Below, one piece after another: positions 33,036-40,390 of a stretch of 64,000 nt of DNA. Each line of letters opens with the position of its first letter. Position 1 is the stretch's first letter. Below the pieces are notes generated by a model. The model worked only from the letters and a program-made list of their open reading frames with translations, did no database searches and was not told the origin of the DNA. A program made the translations under genes and the position numbers. Source of the DNA: Luteitalea sp. TBR-22 (GTDB lineage Bacteria > Acidobacteriota > Vicinamibacteria > Vicinamibacterales > Vicinamibacteraceae); the NCBI RefSeq assembly GCF_016865485.1, contig NZ_AP024452.1, positions 1,944,501 to 2,008,500 on the forward strand, in the 5' to 3' direction.

Positions 33036-33944
33036 ATGCGCCTTCCACGGATCGCCCGCCGTGTTCGTCGCGCTGCCACTCGTCCCCACCGCATGACACC
33101 ACTGTTCGGTACGCTGTCGGCCGCCCTCGTCGCCGTGTCTTTCCTGGCGACGGGCGTCGCCGCCCAACCCGCGAGCGAGGATCCGCAGGTCATCAAGCTG
33201 GAGCGGTTTCGGAAGGCCTTGTGGAAGGTGCGCGTGTCGGTGAACGGCACCGCGGGTGACTTCCTGCTGGACACGGGCGGCGGCCACACGATGGTGACCG
33301 AGGCGTTGTCGCCTCGACTCACCTGCACGTTCTGGGGAAGAGCGACGGGCTACAACATGTTCGGCCAACGCGGTGACGGCCCACACTGCGACGATGTCCA
33401 TCTCATGGCCGGTACGGTGCCGCTCACGCCAGTGGACGTCGGCAAGATCGACTTCGGCGAGCGATTCGCCGGCGACAAAGCGCCCGACGGCCTGTTGTCG
33501 CTCGATGCCTTCGATGGCAAGGCGATCACGCTCGATCAGGCGGCGGGGACGCTGACGATCGAGACGCCCGCGAGCCTCGCCCGGAGGGTTGCCGGGATGC
33601 GCGAGTTGCCGTTCCGACTCGTTCGCGGCGTGGCAGCACGTGGACTCGAGGGCTTCGTCGGTGTGTCCACCCGACGTGGCCGCGCGTGGCTGACGCTCGA
33701 TTCCGGCGCCGGTGGGGTGTCCCTGATCGGGCGCGAGTATGCCGACGCCTTCGGCCTGGACCCGGCGCGCAAGGAGCAACAGCTCCGCTTCGAGATCGCG
33801 CCCGGCTTCACGGTCGACAGCCCGGTGCTGGTCGCGGACCTGATCATGGACGGCAATCTCGGGCAGCCGTTCATGAGCCGGTACATCCTGACTTTCGATC
33901 TGCGAGAAGGGCGGCTCTGGATCGGCAGGCCGCCCGCCAACTGA
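33036..33944 (+). CDS. Secreted retropepsin-like aspartic protease homologue
   Basis: A 302-residue protein. ATG 33036 is two bases after the MFS stop; ATG 33093 is an alternative that gives a shorter leader ending GVAAQ. There are two Asp motifs: 'DFLLDTGGGHTMV' (about 78) and 'AWLTLDSGAGGVSLIG' (about 222), with 'DGLLSLDAFDGKAITLD' between and 'GNLGQPFMSRYILTFDL' at the end. Same two-lobe layout as the protein at 23146-24051, though not closely similar. Likely periplasmic; activity unknown. Confidence 0.82.
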   Translation: MRLPRIARRVRRAATRPHRMTPLFGTLSAALVAVSFLATGVAAQPASEDPQVIKLERFRKALWKVRVSVNGTAGDFLLDTGGGHTMVTEALSPRLTCTFWGRATGYNMFGQRGDGPHCDDVHLMAGTVPLTPVDVGKIDFGERFAGDKAPDGLLSLDAFDGKAITLDQAAGTLTIETPASLARRVAGMRELPFRLVRGVAARGLEGFVGVSTRRGRAWLTLDSGAGGVSLIGREYADAFGLDPARKEQQLRFEIAPGFTVDSPVLVADLIMDGNLGQPFMSRYILTFDLREGRLWIGRPPAN

Positions 33945-34001
33945 GGGACGGGCGCGCGGACGCGACCCTCCCCGTGGCCCGGTTTCCGGAGACAATGGGT
34001 C

Positions 34002-34427
34002 GTGCCCGATCTCGCGACTCGTGCCGACATCGACGTCCTGCTCCGGCGGTTCTACTCGCGGGCGATGGCCGACGACCTGATCGGCTACCTGTTCACCGAG
34101 GTCGCCCATCTCGACCTCGACCATCACCTGCCCCGGATCGGAAATTTCTGGGAGCAGCTCCTCTTCCAGCGTCCCGTCTACGTGGGGCAGCCCATCGCCG
34201 TCCACTTCCCGCTGCACGAAGCCGCGACGCTGCAGCCGGCGCACTTCCAGCGCTGGTGGCGGCTGTGGGACGAGAGCATCGCCTCGCTGTTCGAGGGGCC
34301 GATGGCCGATCAGGCGCGCACCCGTGCCGCGACCATCTCGGAGTCCATGCAATACCGGCTGGGCATCGAGAGCGACCCGGCGCTGTTCTCGGGCGCCTAC
34401 AAGGCGGCGTTGGGGATGGAACCGTGA
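34002..34427 (+). CDS. Group III truncated hemoglobin
   Basis: A 141-residue protein from GTG 34002. 'IDVLLRRFYSRAMADDLIGYLFTEV' and 'LDHHLPRIGNFWEQLLFQRPVYVGQP' followed by 'HFPLHEAATLQPAHFQRWWRLWDESIASLFEGPMADQARTRA' (in pieces) is the group III trHb pattern. The proximal heme His is in 'AHFQRWW', and the conserved Trp of group III is present. Proposed roles in the family are NO or peroxide chemistry. A heptamer array starts one base after its stop codon. Confidence 0.9.
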   Translation: MPDLATRADIDVLLRRFYSRAMADDLIGYLFTEVAHLDLDHHLPRIGNFWEQLLFQRPVYVGQPIAVHFPLHEAATLQPAHFQRWWRLWDESIASLFEGPMADQARTRAATISESMQYRLGIESDPALFSGAYKAALGMEP

Positions 34428-34428
34428 C

Positions 34429-34547
34429 GTTTAACGTTTAACGTTTAACGTTTAACGGCTAACGGCTAACGTTTAACGGCTAACGGCTAACGGCTAACGG
34501 CTAACGGCTAACGGTTAACGGCTGACGCCTGACGCCTGCCGGTTGCC
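34429..34547 (+). repeat. Heptamer tandem array, 17 units, GTTTAAC to GGCTAAC
   Basis: Seventeen unbroken 7-bp units: four gtttaac, two ggctaac, one gtttaac, five ggctaac, then ggttaac, ggctgac, gcctgac, gcctgcc, ggttgcc. Variation is confined mostly to positions 2, 3 and 5. It begins just after the stop of the hemoglobin gene. Confidence 0.9.
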
Positions 34548-34568
34548 GAAAGGGAAGGGTGACAGGGG

Positions 34569-34610
34569 GACGACCGACCAAGGACCAAGGCCGAATGACG
34601 AAGGCCGACG
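34569..34610 (+). repeat. Heptamer tandem array, GACCAAG type
   Basis: Six units: gacgacc, gaccaag, gaccaag, gccgaat, gacgaag, gccgacg. It lies 21 bases after the 17-unit array, between convergent genes. Confidence 0.65.
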
Positions 34611-34623
34611 ACCGCTCGGCACG

Positions 34624-34662
34624 CAAAAAGGGGCGCCCTGCGCGTATGCAGGGGCGCCCCTT
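34624..34662 (-). terminator. Rho-independent terminator of the cupredoxin gene
   Basis: On the minus strand GGGGCGCCC...GGGCGCCCC forms a strong stem around a CTGCATACGCGCAG centre, followed by TTTTTGCG. It lies 24 bases downstream of the cupredoxin stop. Confidence 0.75.
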
Positions 34663-34685
34663 CGTACTGTTGCCGAGCGGCCGGA

Positions 34686-35198
34686 CTACTCGACGATCAG
34701 CTGGCCCACCATGCCGCCCTGGAAGTGCGCCGGGAACGTGCAGATGAACGTGTACTTGCCGGCCGCCGGCGCCGTGAACTCGACGCTGACGGTCTCGCCG
34801 CCGCCCGCGAGCGCGGTGTGGGCGATGATCTGGGCATTGGACTTCGGCGAGATGAAGTTGGTGTCGCGCGCGGTGGCGCCTGCCGTGGCCACGGCGGCGG
34901 CGTCGGCGCCCGCCTTGAGCAGCACGAAGTTGTGCGCCATGGCGATCTTGGGCATCGCGCTGACGGCCTTGAGGGTGACCTTCACCTTGTCGCCCGCCTT
35001 CACGCGGATGACCGACGGCGTGAAGCGCATGTTGTCGGAGCCGGTCAGGGTGAACGTCTTGACGGCGCCGGCAGCGGCCTTGGGAGCGGCCTTGGGAGCC
35101 GCCTTCGGGGCGGCCTTGGTCGTCTGGGCGAGGGCAAGCGCGGGGGACAGCGTCAGCGCAACGGTGCACAGCGCGGCGCACAGAGAGTGACGGGTCAT
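34686..35198 (-). CDS. Secreted plastocyanin/azurin-like cupredoxin
   Basis: A 170-residue protein with a signal peptide (MTRHSLCAALCTVALTLSPALALA) and an Ala/Lys/Pro-rich linker, 'KAAPKAAPKAAPKAAAG'. The cupredoxin domain starts at 'VKTFTLTGSDNMRFTPSVIRVKAGD'. Copper ligands are visible: His in 'MAHNFVLL', Cys in 'FICTFP', His in 'PAHFQGG' and Met in 'GGMVG', the type 1 set C-x3-H-x3-4-M. It probably carries electrons in the periplasm. The frame opens far upstream, but ATG 35198 gives the signal peptide. Confidence 0.9.
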   Translation of the reverse strand: MTRHSLCAALCTVALTLSPALALAQTTKAAPKAAPKAAPKAAAGAVKTFTLTGSDNMRFTPSVIRVKAGDKVKVTLKAVSAMPKIAMAHNFVLLKAGADAAAVATAGATARDTNFISPKSNAQIIAHTALAGGGETVSVEFTAPAAGKYTFICTFPAHFQGGMVGQLIVE

Positions 35199-35413
35199 CG
35201 AGAGCAATCCTTTGGGAAGAAGACTTGCGGCCGCCCGGTCGTGGGGCGCACCGCCCTGGCAAGCGCCGGAATCGACGTGCCATTGACCATCGTACCCGAA
35301 ACGACGGCGCGGGAGCAGGCGTCTCCTTGTTCCGGGTCGGAAACATGTCGACCGGTCCCATACGGTCGCGTCAGCCGGGGGGCACGCGAGCCCCGACACG
35401 ACAGGAGGAGTCC

Positions 35414-36403
35414 TTGTCCCGAGTCTTGATCGTCGCCGCCGCACTGGCCCTGCTCGGGCCCGCCGCGGCCACCGCCGCACCGCCCCAGGAACGGGGCATG
35501 GGCGGGGTGGTCGGCATCACCGTGTACGACGACCGCGATTTCCGCGGCCGCAACGCCAACTTCCGGCAGGACGTGCCCGACTTGCGCCAGTCGGGGATGA
35601 ACGACCGGATCGTCAGCCTGCAGATCGCCAACGGCGAGGCCTGGGAGGTGTGCGAGCACGCCTTCTACGGCGGCCGCTGCCAGGTCTTCTACGGCGTCGA
35701 GTACGACCTGCGCCAGCGCGGCTGGAGCCGCATGATCTCGTCGATGCGCCGGGTCCGAGGCAACGGCGGCGGCTGGGGGGGCGGCGGTGGAGGCGGTTGG
35801 GGCGGCGGGGGTGGCGAGCGCGGGCTCGTCCTGTACTCGGGCCGCAACTTCGGCGGCCAGACGCGCGTGCTCCGCGGGCCGACGCGCGACCTGCGCGAAC
35901 TCGACTTCAACGACGCCGCCGAGAGCCTCCGCGTTCCCAGGGGCGAGGAGTGGGAGGTCTGCGACAACATCGAGTTCAATCGCTGTCGTGTCGTCAACGG
36001 CGACGTCACCGACCTCAACAGGATCGGCCTGCGACGCAAGATCTCCTCGGCAAGGCCGTTGCGCGGCGGCGGTGGGGGCGGCTGGGGTGGCGACGGCGGT
36101 GGAGGCGGCTACTACCCGCCGCCGGGACCCGGACCGCGCCCGCCGGGAGGCGGCTATGGCCGCATCATCCTGTTCGAAGGGATGAACTTCTCGGGCCGTT
36201 CCTACGTGGTGACCAACCCGGCCAACTACGTGAACATGGACTACGCCAACAGCGTGCGCGTGGAGGGCGGCAACTGGGAACTCTGCGAGAGCGCCGACTT
36301 CCGCGGCCGCTGCACCACCGTGAACGTGGACGTGTCGAACCTCCGGTCGATGGGCTTGCCGGGCCGCGTGCGCTCGGCGCGGCCGGTCGCCTCCCCCCGC
36401 TAG
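35414..36403 (+). CDS. Secreted protein with three beta/gamma-crystallin domains
   Basis: A 329-residue protein. TTG 35414 is preferred because AGGAGG is five bases upstream and it gives a clean signal peptide (LSRVLIVAAALALLGPAAATAA); ATG 35345 is in frame. Three crystallin-type segments ('VVGITVYDDRDFRGRNANF', 'RGLVLYSGRNFGGQTRVL', 'GRIILFEGMNFSGRSYVV') each end with 'WEVC..' or 'WELC..' and are joined by Gly-rich linkers ('GNGGGWGGGGGGG', 'PPPGPGPRPPGG'). The Ca2+ motif N/D-N/D-x-x-S/T-S is only partly kept ('NDRIVS', 'NDAAES'). Divergent from the cupredoxin gene. Confidence 0.88.
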   Translation: MSRVLIVAAALALLGPAAATAAPPQERGMGGVVGITVYDDRDFRGRNANFRQDVPDLRQSGMNDRIVSLQIANGEAWEVCEHAFYGGRCQVFYGVEYDLRQRGWSRMISSMRRVRGNGGGWGGGGGGGWGGGGGERGLVLYSGRNFGGQTRVLRGPTRDLRELDFNDAAESLRVPRGEEWEVCDNIEFNRCRVVNGDVTDLNRIGLRRKISSARPLRGGGGGGWGGDGGGGGYYPPPGPGPRPPGGGYGRIILFEGMNFSGRSYVVTNPANYVNMDYANSVRVEGGNWELCESADFRGRCTTVNVDVSNLRSMGLPGRVRSARPVASPR

Positions 36404-36414
36404 CGCTCAGCACC

Positions 36415-36448
36415 GCGGGTGATCGGCCGGCCCCGGCTGATCACCCGC
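36415..36448 (+). terminator. Hairpin after the crystallin gene, possible terminator
   Basis: GCGGGTGATC and GATCACCCGC form a perfect 10-bp stem with a 14-base GC-rich loop, 12 bases after the stop. No T-run follows, so termination is uncertain. Confidence 0.45.
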
Positions 36449-36507
36449 AGTCGCTCCCGAGCTTGCGGCCTCCTGCCTTCCCGCGGTCCACTGGCGGAGG
36501 AGGTCCG

Positions 36508-37071
36508 ATGTCCGAACGTGCGCGCATGCTCGCCGGCGATCCCTACGACGCCAACGACCCGGAGCTCGTGGGCCTGAGGCAGGCGGCCGAGGCCCGCTGC
36601 CAGGCCCTCGCGTCTTCGTCGCCCTTCGACGAGGCCGCGCGGCGCGCCATTCTCGTCGCCCTCTTCGGCCGCGGCGGCGAGACGGTCGGTGTCCATCCGC
36701 CGTTCTGGTGCGACTACGGCGTCCACATCGAACTCGGTGACCGCGTCTTCTTCAACGTCAACTGCGTCGTCCTCGACGTGTGTCCCGTCCGCATCGGCTC
36801 GGGCACGATGTTCGGCCCCGGTGTGCAGATCCTGACCGCCACCCATCCACTCGATGCGATCGAGCGCCGCGGCCGCGAGTCCGGGCGCCCGATCACCATC
36901 GGCGACGACGTGTGGGTCGGCGGCGGGGCGATCATCCTGCCCGGCGTGACGGTCGGCGCCCGCAGCGTCGTCGGGGCCGGCAGCGTCGTCACGCGCGATG
37001 TGCCCGACGATGTGGTGGTGGCCGGCAATCCGTGCCGCGTGATCCGGCGCCTCTGGCCCGGCACGGCCTGA
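36508..37071 (+). CDS. maa: Maltose/galactoside O-acetyltransferase family (left-handed beta helix)
   Basis: A 187-residue protein. 'ERARMLAGDPYDANDPELVGLRQAAEARCQAL' is the Mac N-terminal domain, and hexapeptide repeats follow ('PPFWCDYGVHIELGDRVFFN', 'VRIGSGTMFGPGVQILTATHPL', 'IGDDVWVGGGAIILPGVTVG'), with the catalytic His in 'TATHPLD'. It transfers acetyl groups from acetyl-CoA to sugars; the exact acceptor is unclear. GGAGGAGGTCCG precedes ATG 36508. It stands alone between the crystallin and DUF6265 genes. Confidence 0.92.
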   Translation: MSERARMLAGDPYDANDPELVGLRQAAEARCQALASSSPFDEAARRAILVALFGRGGETVGVHPPFWCDYGVHIELGDRVFFNVNCVVLDVCPVRIGSGTMFGPGVQILTATHPLDAIERRGRESGRPITIGDDVWVGGGAIILPGVTVGARSVVGAGSVVTRDVPDDVVVAGNPCRVIRRLWPGTA

Positions 37072-37111
37072 CGCTGTGGTCTGGCGCCCTGTCGCGCTAC
37101 CATTGCGCGCC

Positions 37112-37654
37112 ATGTCCACTCGTGCCCTCCTTCGTGCCTCATTCGCGGCGGTCGTCGGTCTCGCGCTGACCGCTGCCTCCACGCTCGCCCAGGACGCCAT
37201 CGGCACTGCGCCGCCGGCCAAGGCGACCATCCAGCAGGTTGCGTTCATCGCCGGCCAATGGGTCGGCAAGCTCGGCGAGAACCACATCGAGCAGCACTGG
37301 ATGACGCCGATCGGGCCGTCCATGGTCGCCGCGTACCGCAACCTCTCGGGCGGCACCAAGCCGGGCCTCTACGAGATCCTCGCCATCGAGGAACAGGACG
37401 GCACGCTGAAGCTGCGCATCAAGCACTTCGCTCCGGGACCGGGCCTCGCCAGTCGCGAGGCGCAGGGCGAGGCGGCCGAGCACACGCTCGTGAAGGTCGA
37501 GGGCGAGATGGCGGTGTTCGAAAGCACGGGCCCCAACGCGCTGCGCATCACCTTCTCGAAGCCGTCCAGGGACGCGCTGAACATCGTGCTCGACCGGGTG
37601 CGCGACGGCAAGCCCGTGCAGACGGTGTTCGCGTACAAGGCCGTGCAGCGCTAG
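37112..37654 (+). CDS. DUF6265 family secreted protein
   Basis: A 180-residue protein with a signal peptide (MSTRALLRASFAAVVGLALTAASTLA). 'QVAFIAGQWVGKLGENHIEQHWMTPIGPSMVAAYRNLSGG' and 'LYEILAIEEQDGTLKLRIKHFAPG' (in pieces) are the DUF6265 lipocalin-like core, and 'FESTGPNALRITFSKPSRDALNIVL' completes the barrel. Ligand unknown; probably periplasmic. ATG 37112 is used; the frame opens 36 bases earlier with a worse signal peptide. Confidence 0.8.
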   Translation: MSTRALLRASFAAVVGLALTAASTLAQDAIGTAPPAKATIQQVAFIAGQWVGKLGENHIEQHWMTPIGPSMVAAYRNLSGGTKPGLYEILAIEEQDGTLKLRIKHFAPGPGLASREAQGEAAEHTLVKVEGEMAVFESTGPNALRITFSKPSRDALNIVLDRVRDGKPVQTVFAYKAVQR

Positions 37655-37693
37655 CACCGCGGCTCCGTCCCGCTTCTTGCAGCGGGGCGGGGC

Positions 37694-39160
37694 ATGGCTC
37701 CTCCCATCCCGTGGCCGCGCGTGCTCCGCACGTTGCGGCAGACCTTCGGCCTTCGTGCACTGCGCCCCGGCCAGGGCGAGGTGATCCGGTCGGTGCTCGC
37801 CCGGCGCAACACCCTGGCGGTCATGCCCACCGGGGCGGGCAAGTCGCTCTGTTACCAGTTGCCGGCGGTGCTGATGCCGGGCACGACGATCGTCGTGTCT
37901 CCACTCATCGCGCTGATGAAGGACCAGGTGGAGAAGCTGGGCAGCCTGGGCGTCGAGGCGCGCCAGGTGAACAGCGCCATCACCTCGAGCGAAGAGCAGG
38001 AAGCGCTCGCGCACATCGAGGAGGCGCGCAGCGAGTTCGTGCTCACGACGCCGGAGCGTCTCGCGTCGTCAGAGTTCCTCGACACGCTGCGACAGCAGCC
38101 CATCGACCTGTTCGTGATCGACGAGGCCCACTGCATCTCGCAATGGGGCCACGACTTCCGGCCCGCCTACCTGCAGTTGCGGCAGGCCATCGCGGCGCTC
38201 GGGCATCCACCGGTCCTCGCCCTCACGGCCACCGCCACGCCACAGGTGATCGAGGACATCGCCACCCACCTCGGCGTTGCCGACTTCGGCGTGATCAACA
38301 CCGGGACGTACCGCCCCAACCTGCATCTCGAGGCGGTCGCCTGCGCCGACGAGGACGATCGCGCCACGCACCTGGCGCGCGTCGTCGCCGGCCTGGCCGG
38401 ACCCACCATCGTCTACGTGCCGACCGTCAAGCTGGCCTCGTCGGTGCACGAACGCCTGTCGGCACGGGATCCGGGCACGCCGATCGGCCTCTATCACGGG
38501 CGGCTCGGGCGCGCAGCGCGTCACGCCTCGCACGACGCCTTCATGAGCGGCGAGGTGTCCCTCATGGTGGCGACCAACGCGTTCGGCCTCGGCATCGACA
38601 AGCCCGACATCCGCGCCATCGTCCACGTCGGGCTGCCGGGCTCGCTCGAGCAGTACTACCAGGAGGCGGGCCGCGCCGGTCGGGATGGCGAGCCGGCCCG
38701 CTGCGTCCTGCTGCACGCCCCGCACGACCGACGCCTGCAGCGCTACTTCATCGGCGGCGTCGCGCGTGGCGACGACGCCGATCCGGAGGCCAGCGGGGCC
38801 CGACGCGAGGCCGACGTGGCGCGCCTCGACCGCCTCGTCGCCTGGGCACAGTCTGGCCTCTGCCGCTGGGCGCAGGTCCTCGACTACTTCGGCGAGACGC
38901 TACCGGACCAGCGCTGTGGCCACTGCGACAACTGCGACCGCCTGCTGGAACGGCCGCTGCCGGTCGCGGCGCCGGAGGCCGTCCGGCGCACCGCCCTGCC
39001 GGACCCGGCCCCGGCGACCGCCGGCCTGCGCGCGGGCGTGGTCGTGAGCACGGCACACGGCCCCGGCGAGGTGGTCGCCGTGCACGACGACAAGGTGGAC
39101 GTGCGCAGCCCCGACGGCACCGTGCGTACCTTCAGCGCGACGTTCGTGACGCCGGCCTAG
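37694..39160 (+). CDS. recQ: RecQ-family ATP-dependent DNA helicase, short form
   Basis: A 488-residue protein with helicase motifs 'RPGQGEVI', Walker A 'MPTGAGKSLCYQLPA', 'SPLIALMKDQV', DEAH in 'VIDEAHCISQWGHDFRPAY', 'ALTATATP', 'YHGRLG', 'VATNAFGLGIDKPDIR' and 'QYYQEAGRAGRDGEPA'. The zinc-binding cysteines remain ('CRWAQVLDYFGETLPDQRCGHCDNC' region, in part), but no winged-helix or HRDC domain follows. Instead the last ~45 residues ('VVVSTAHGPGEVVAVHDDK', 'VRSPDGTVRTFSATFV') look like a small SH3/Tudor-type domain. It unwinds 3'-5' DNA in repair. Convergent with and overlapping the oxidoreductase gene by four bases. Confidence 0.9.
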   Translation: MAPPIPWPRVLRTLRQTFGLRALRPGQGEVIRSVLARRNTLAVMPTGAGKSLCYQLPAVLMPGTTIVVSPLIALMKDQVEKLGSLGVEARQVNSAITSSEEQEALAHIEEARSEFVLTTPERLASSEFLDTLRQQPIDLFVIDEAHCISQWGHDFRPAYLQLRQAIAALGHPPVLALTATATPQVIEDIATHLGVADFGVINTGTYRPNLHLEAVACADEDDRATHLARVVAGLAGPTIVYVPTVKLASSVHERLSARDPGTPIGLYHGRLGRAARHASHDAFMSGEVSLMVATNAFGLGIDKPDIRAIVHVGLPGSLEQYYQEAGRAGRDGEPARCVLLHAPHDRRLQRYFIGGVARGDDADPEASGARREADVARLDRLVAWAQSGLCRWAQVLDYFGETLPDQRCGHCDNCDRLLERPLPVAAPEAVRRTALPDPAPATAGLRAGVVVSTAHGPGEVVAVHDDKVDVRSPDGTVRTFSATFVTPA

Positions 39161-40263
39161 CGCCCGGCATCGGTGCCCCGACGTGTCGGCGTGCCTGCGG
39201 GCGCGGCCCTGAGGTACTGCGCCGGCCAGGACAGCGCGTGGCCGAGCGATTGTGCCGCCAGCATCGGCCACCGCGGGTTGCGGAGCATCTCGCGGGCCAG
39301 CAGCACGAGATCGGCGTCGCCCTCGGCGACGACGCGCTCGGCCTGTGCCGGTGTCGTGATCAAGCCCACCGCCGCGGTCGGGATCGCCGCCTCGCGGCGG
39401 ATGCGAGCCGCGAAGGGCACCTGATAGCCGGGGGCGATCGGGATTTGCTGGTGCGGCACGTTGCCGCCCGATGAGCAGTCGATCAGGTCGGCGCCCTCGG
39501 CGCGAAGTCGGCGCGCGAGGTCCACGCACTCGTCCACATCCCACCCGCCCGGCGCCCAGTCGGTGGCCGAAACGCGAACGGTCACCGGCAGCCCTTCTGG
39601 GACGGCGTCGCGCACGGCGCGCGTCACCCGGAGGACGAGCCGCGCCCGGTTCTCGAACGTCCCGCCGTAGTCGTCGGTGCGCTGGTTGCTGAGCGGCGAG
39701 AGGAACGCGTGCAGCAGGTAGCCGTGCGCGGCGTGGATCTCGAACACCCGGAAACCCGCCGCATGCGCGCGCCTGGCAGCGTCGGCAAACGCGGCGACCA
39801 CCGCGCCGATGCCCTCGACGGTGAGCGCCTGCGGCTGCGGATACGTGTCGGAGAAGGGCACCGCGCTCGGGCCGACCACGTCGGGCCACCCACCCTCCTC
39901 GACGGGCGCGACGCCACCGCCGTCCCATGGGCGTCGTGTGCTGGCCTTGCGGCCCGCATGGGCCAGCTGGATGCCGGCAACGGCGCCCTGCGCCTGCACG
40001 AAGCGGGCGATGCGCGCCAGCGGCTCGACCTGCCCGTCGTGCCACAGGCCCAGATCCTGGGGGCTGATTCGTCCGTTGGCCTGCACGGCCGTGGCTTCAG
40101 CGATGACGAGGCCAGCGCCGCCGACCGCGAAGCTGCCCAGGTTCACGAGATGCCAATCGTTGGCCAGACCGTCGGTGGCCGAGTACTGGCACATCGGCGA
40201 GACGCCGATGCGGTTGGGAATGACGACGTCGCGGAGGGCGAGGGGCGAGAACAACGAGGACAC
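39157..40263 (-). CDS. NADH:flavin oxidoreductase (Old Yellow Enzyme, YqjM/NamA type)
   Basis: A 368-residue FMN protein. 'LFSPLALRDVVIPNRIGVSPMCQYSA' with the regulatory Cys of the YqjM class, 'GIQLAHAGRKAS', substrate-binding 'EIHAAHGYLLHAFLSPLSNQR' (H-x-x-H), 'DDYGGTFENRARL', and 'GNVPHQQIPIAPGYQVPFA' (in pieces). It reduces activated C=C bonds or xenobiotics with NAD(P)H. Tail-to-tail overlap with recQ. Its start is 10 bases from a heptamer array at 40273. Confidence 0.9.
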   Translation of the reverse strand: MSSLFSPLALRDVVIPNRIGVSPMCQYSATDGLANDWHLVNLGSFAVGGAGLVIAEATAVQANGRISPQDLGLWHDGQVEPLARIARFVQAQGAVAGIQLAHAGRKASTRRPWDGGGVAPVEEGGWPDVVGPSAVPFSDTYPQPQALTVEGIGAVVAAFADAARRAHAAGFRVFEIHAAHGYLLHAFLSPLSNQRTDDYGGTFENRARLVLRVTRAVRDAVPEGLPVTVRVSATDWAPGGWDVDECVDLARRLRAEGADLIDCSSGGNVPHQQIPIAPGYQVPFAARIRREAAIPTAAVGLITTPAQAERVVAEGDADLVLLAREMLRNPRWPMLAAQSLGHALSWPAQYLRAAPAGTPTRRGTDAGR

Positions 40264-40272
40264 ACTTCAGGT

Positions 40273-40328
40273 TAACGCCGAACGCCGAACGCCGAACGCC
40301 GATTGCCGACTGCCGACTGCCGACTGCC
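40273..40328 (+). repeat. Heptamer tandem array, GAACGCC/GACTGCC type
   Basis: Eight units: taacgcc, three gaacgcc, gattgcc, three gactgcc. It lies between the divergent OYE-type and hmgA genes. Confidence 0.8.
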
Positions 40329-40390
40329 GTCCAAGGTGACACGTCCCGTCGACCTGTGGTTACCTGAGGCTGGCACCCGAGGATGCTTCC

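Noticed and set aside
34429-34547. Heptamer run as CRISPR or telomere-like repeat
   Set aside because: Direct 7-bp units without spacers and with variable sequence; not CRISPR, and no replicon end here.
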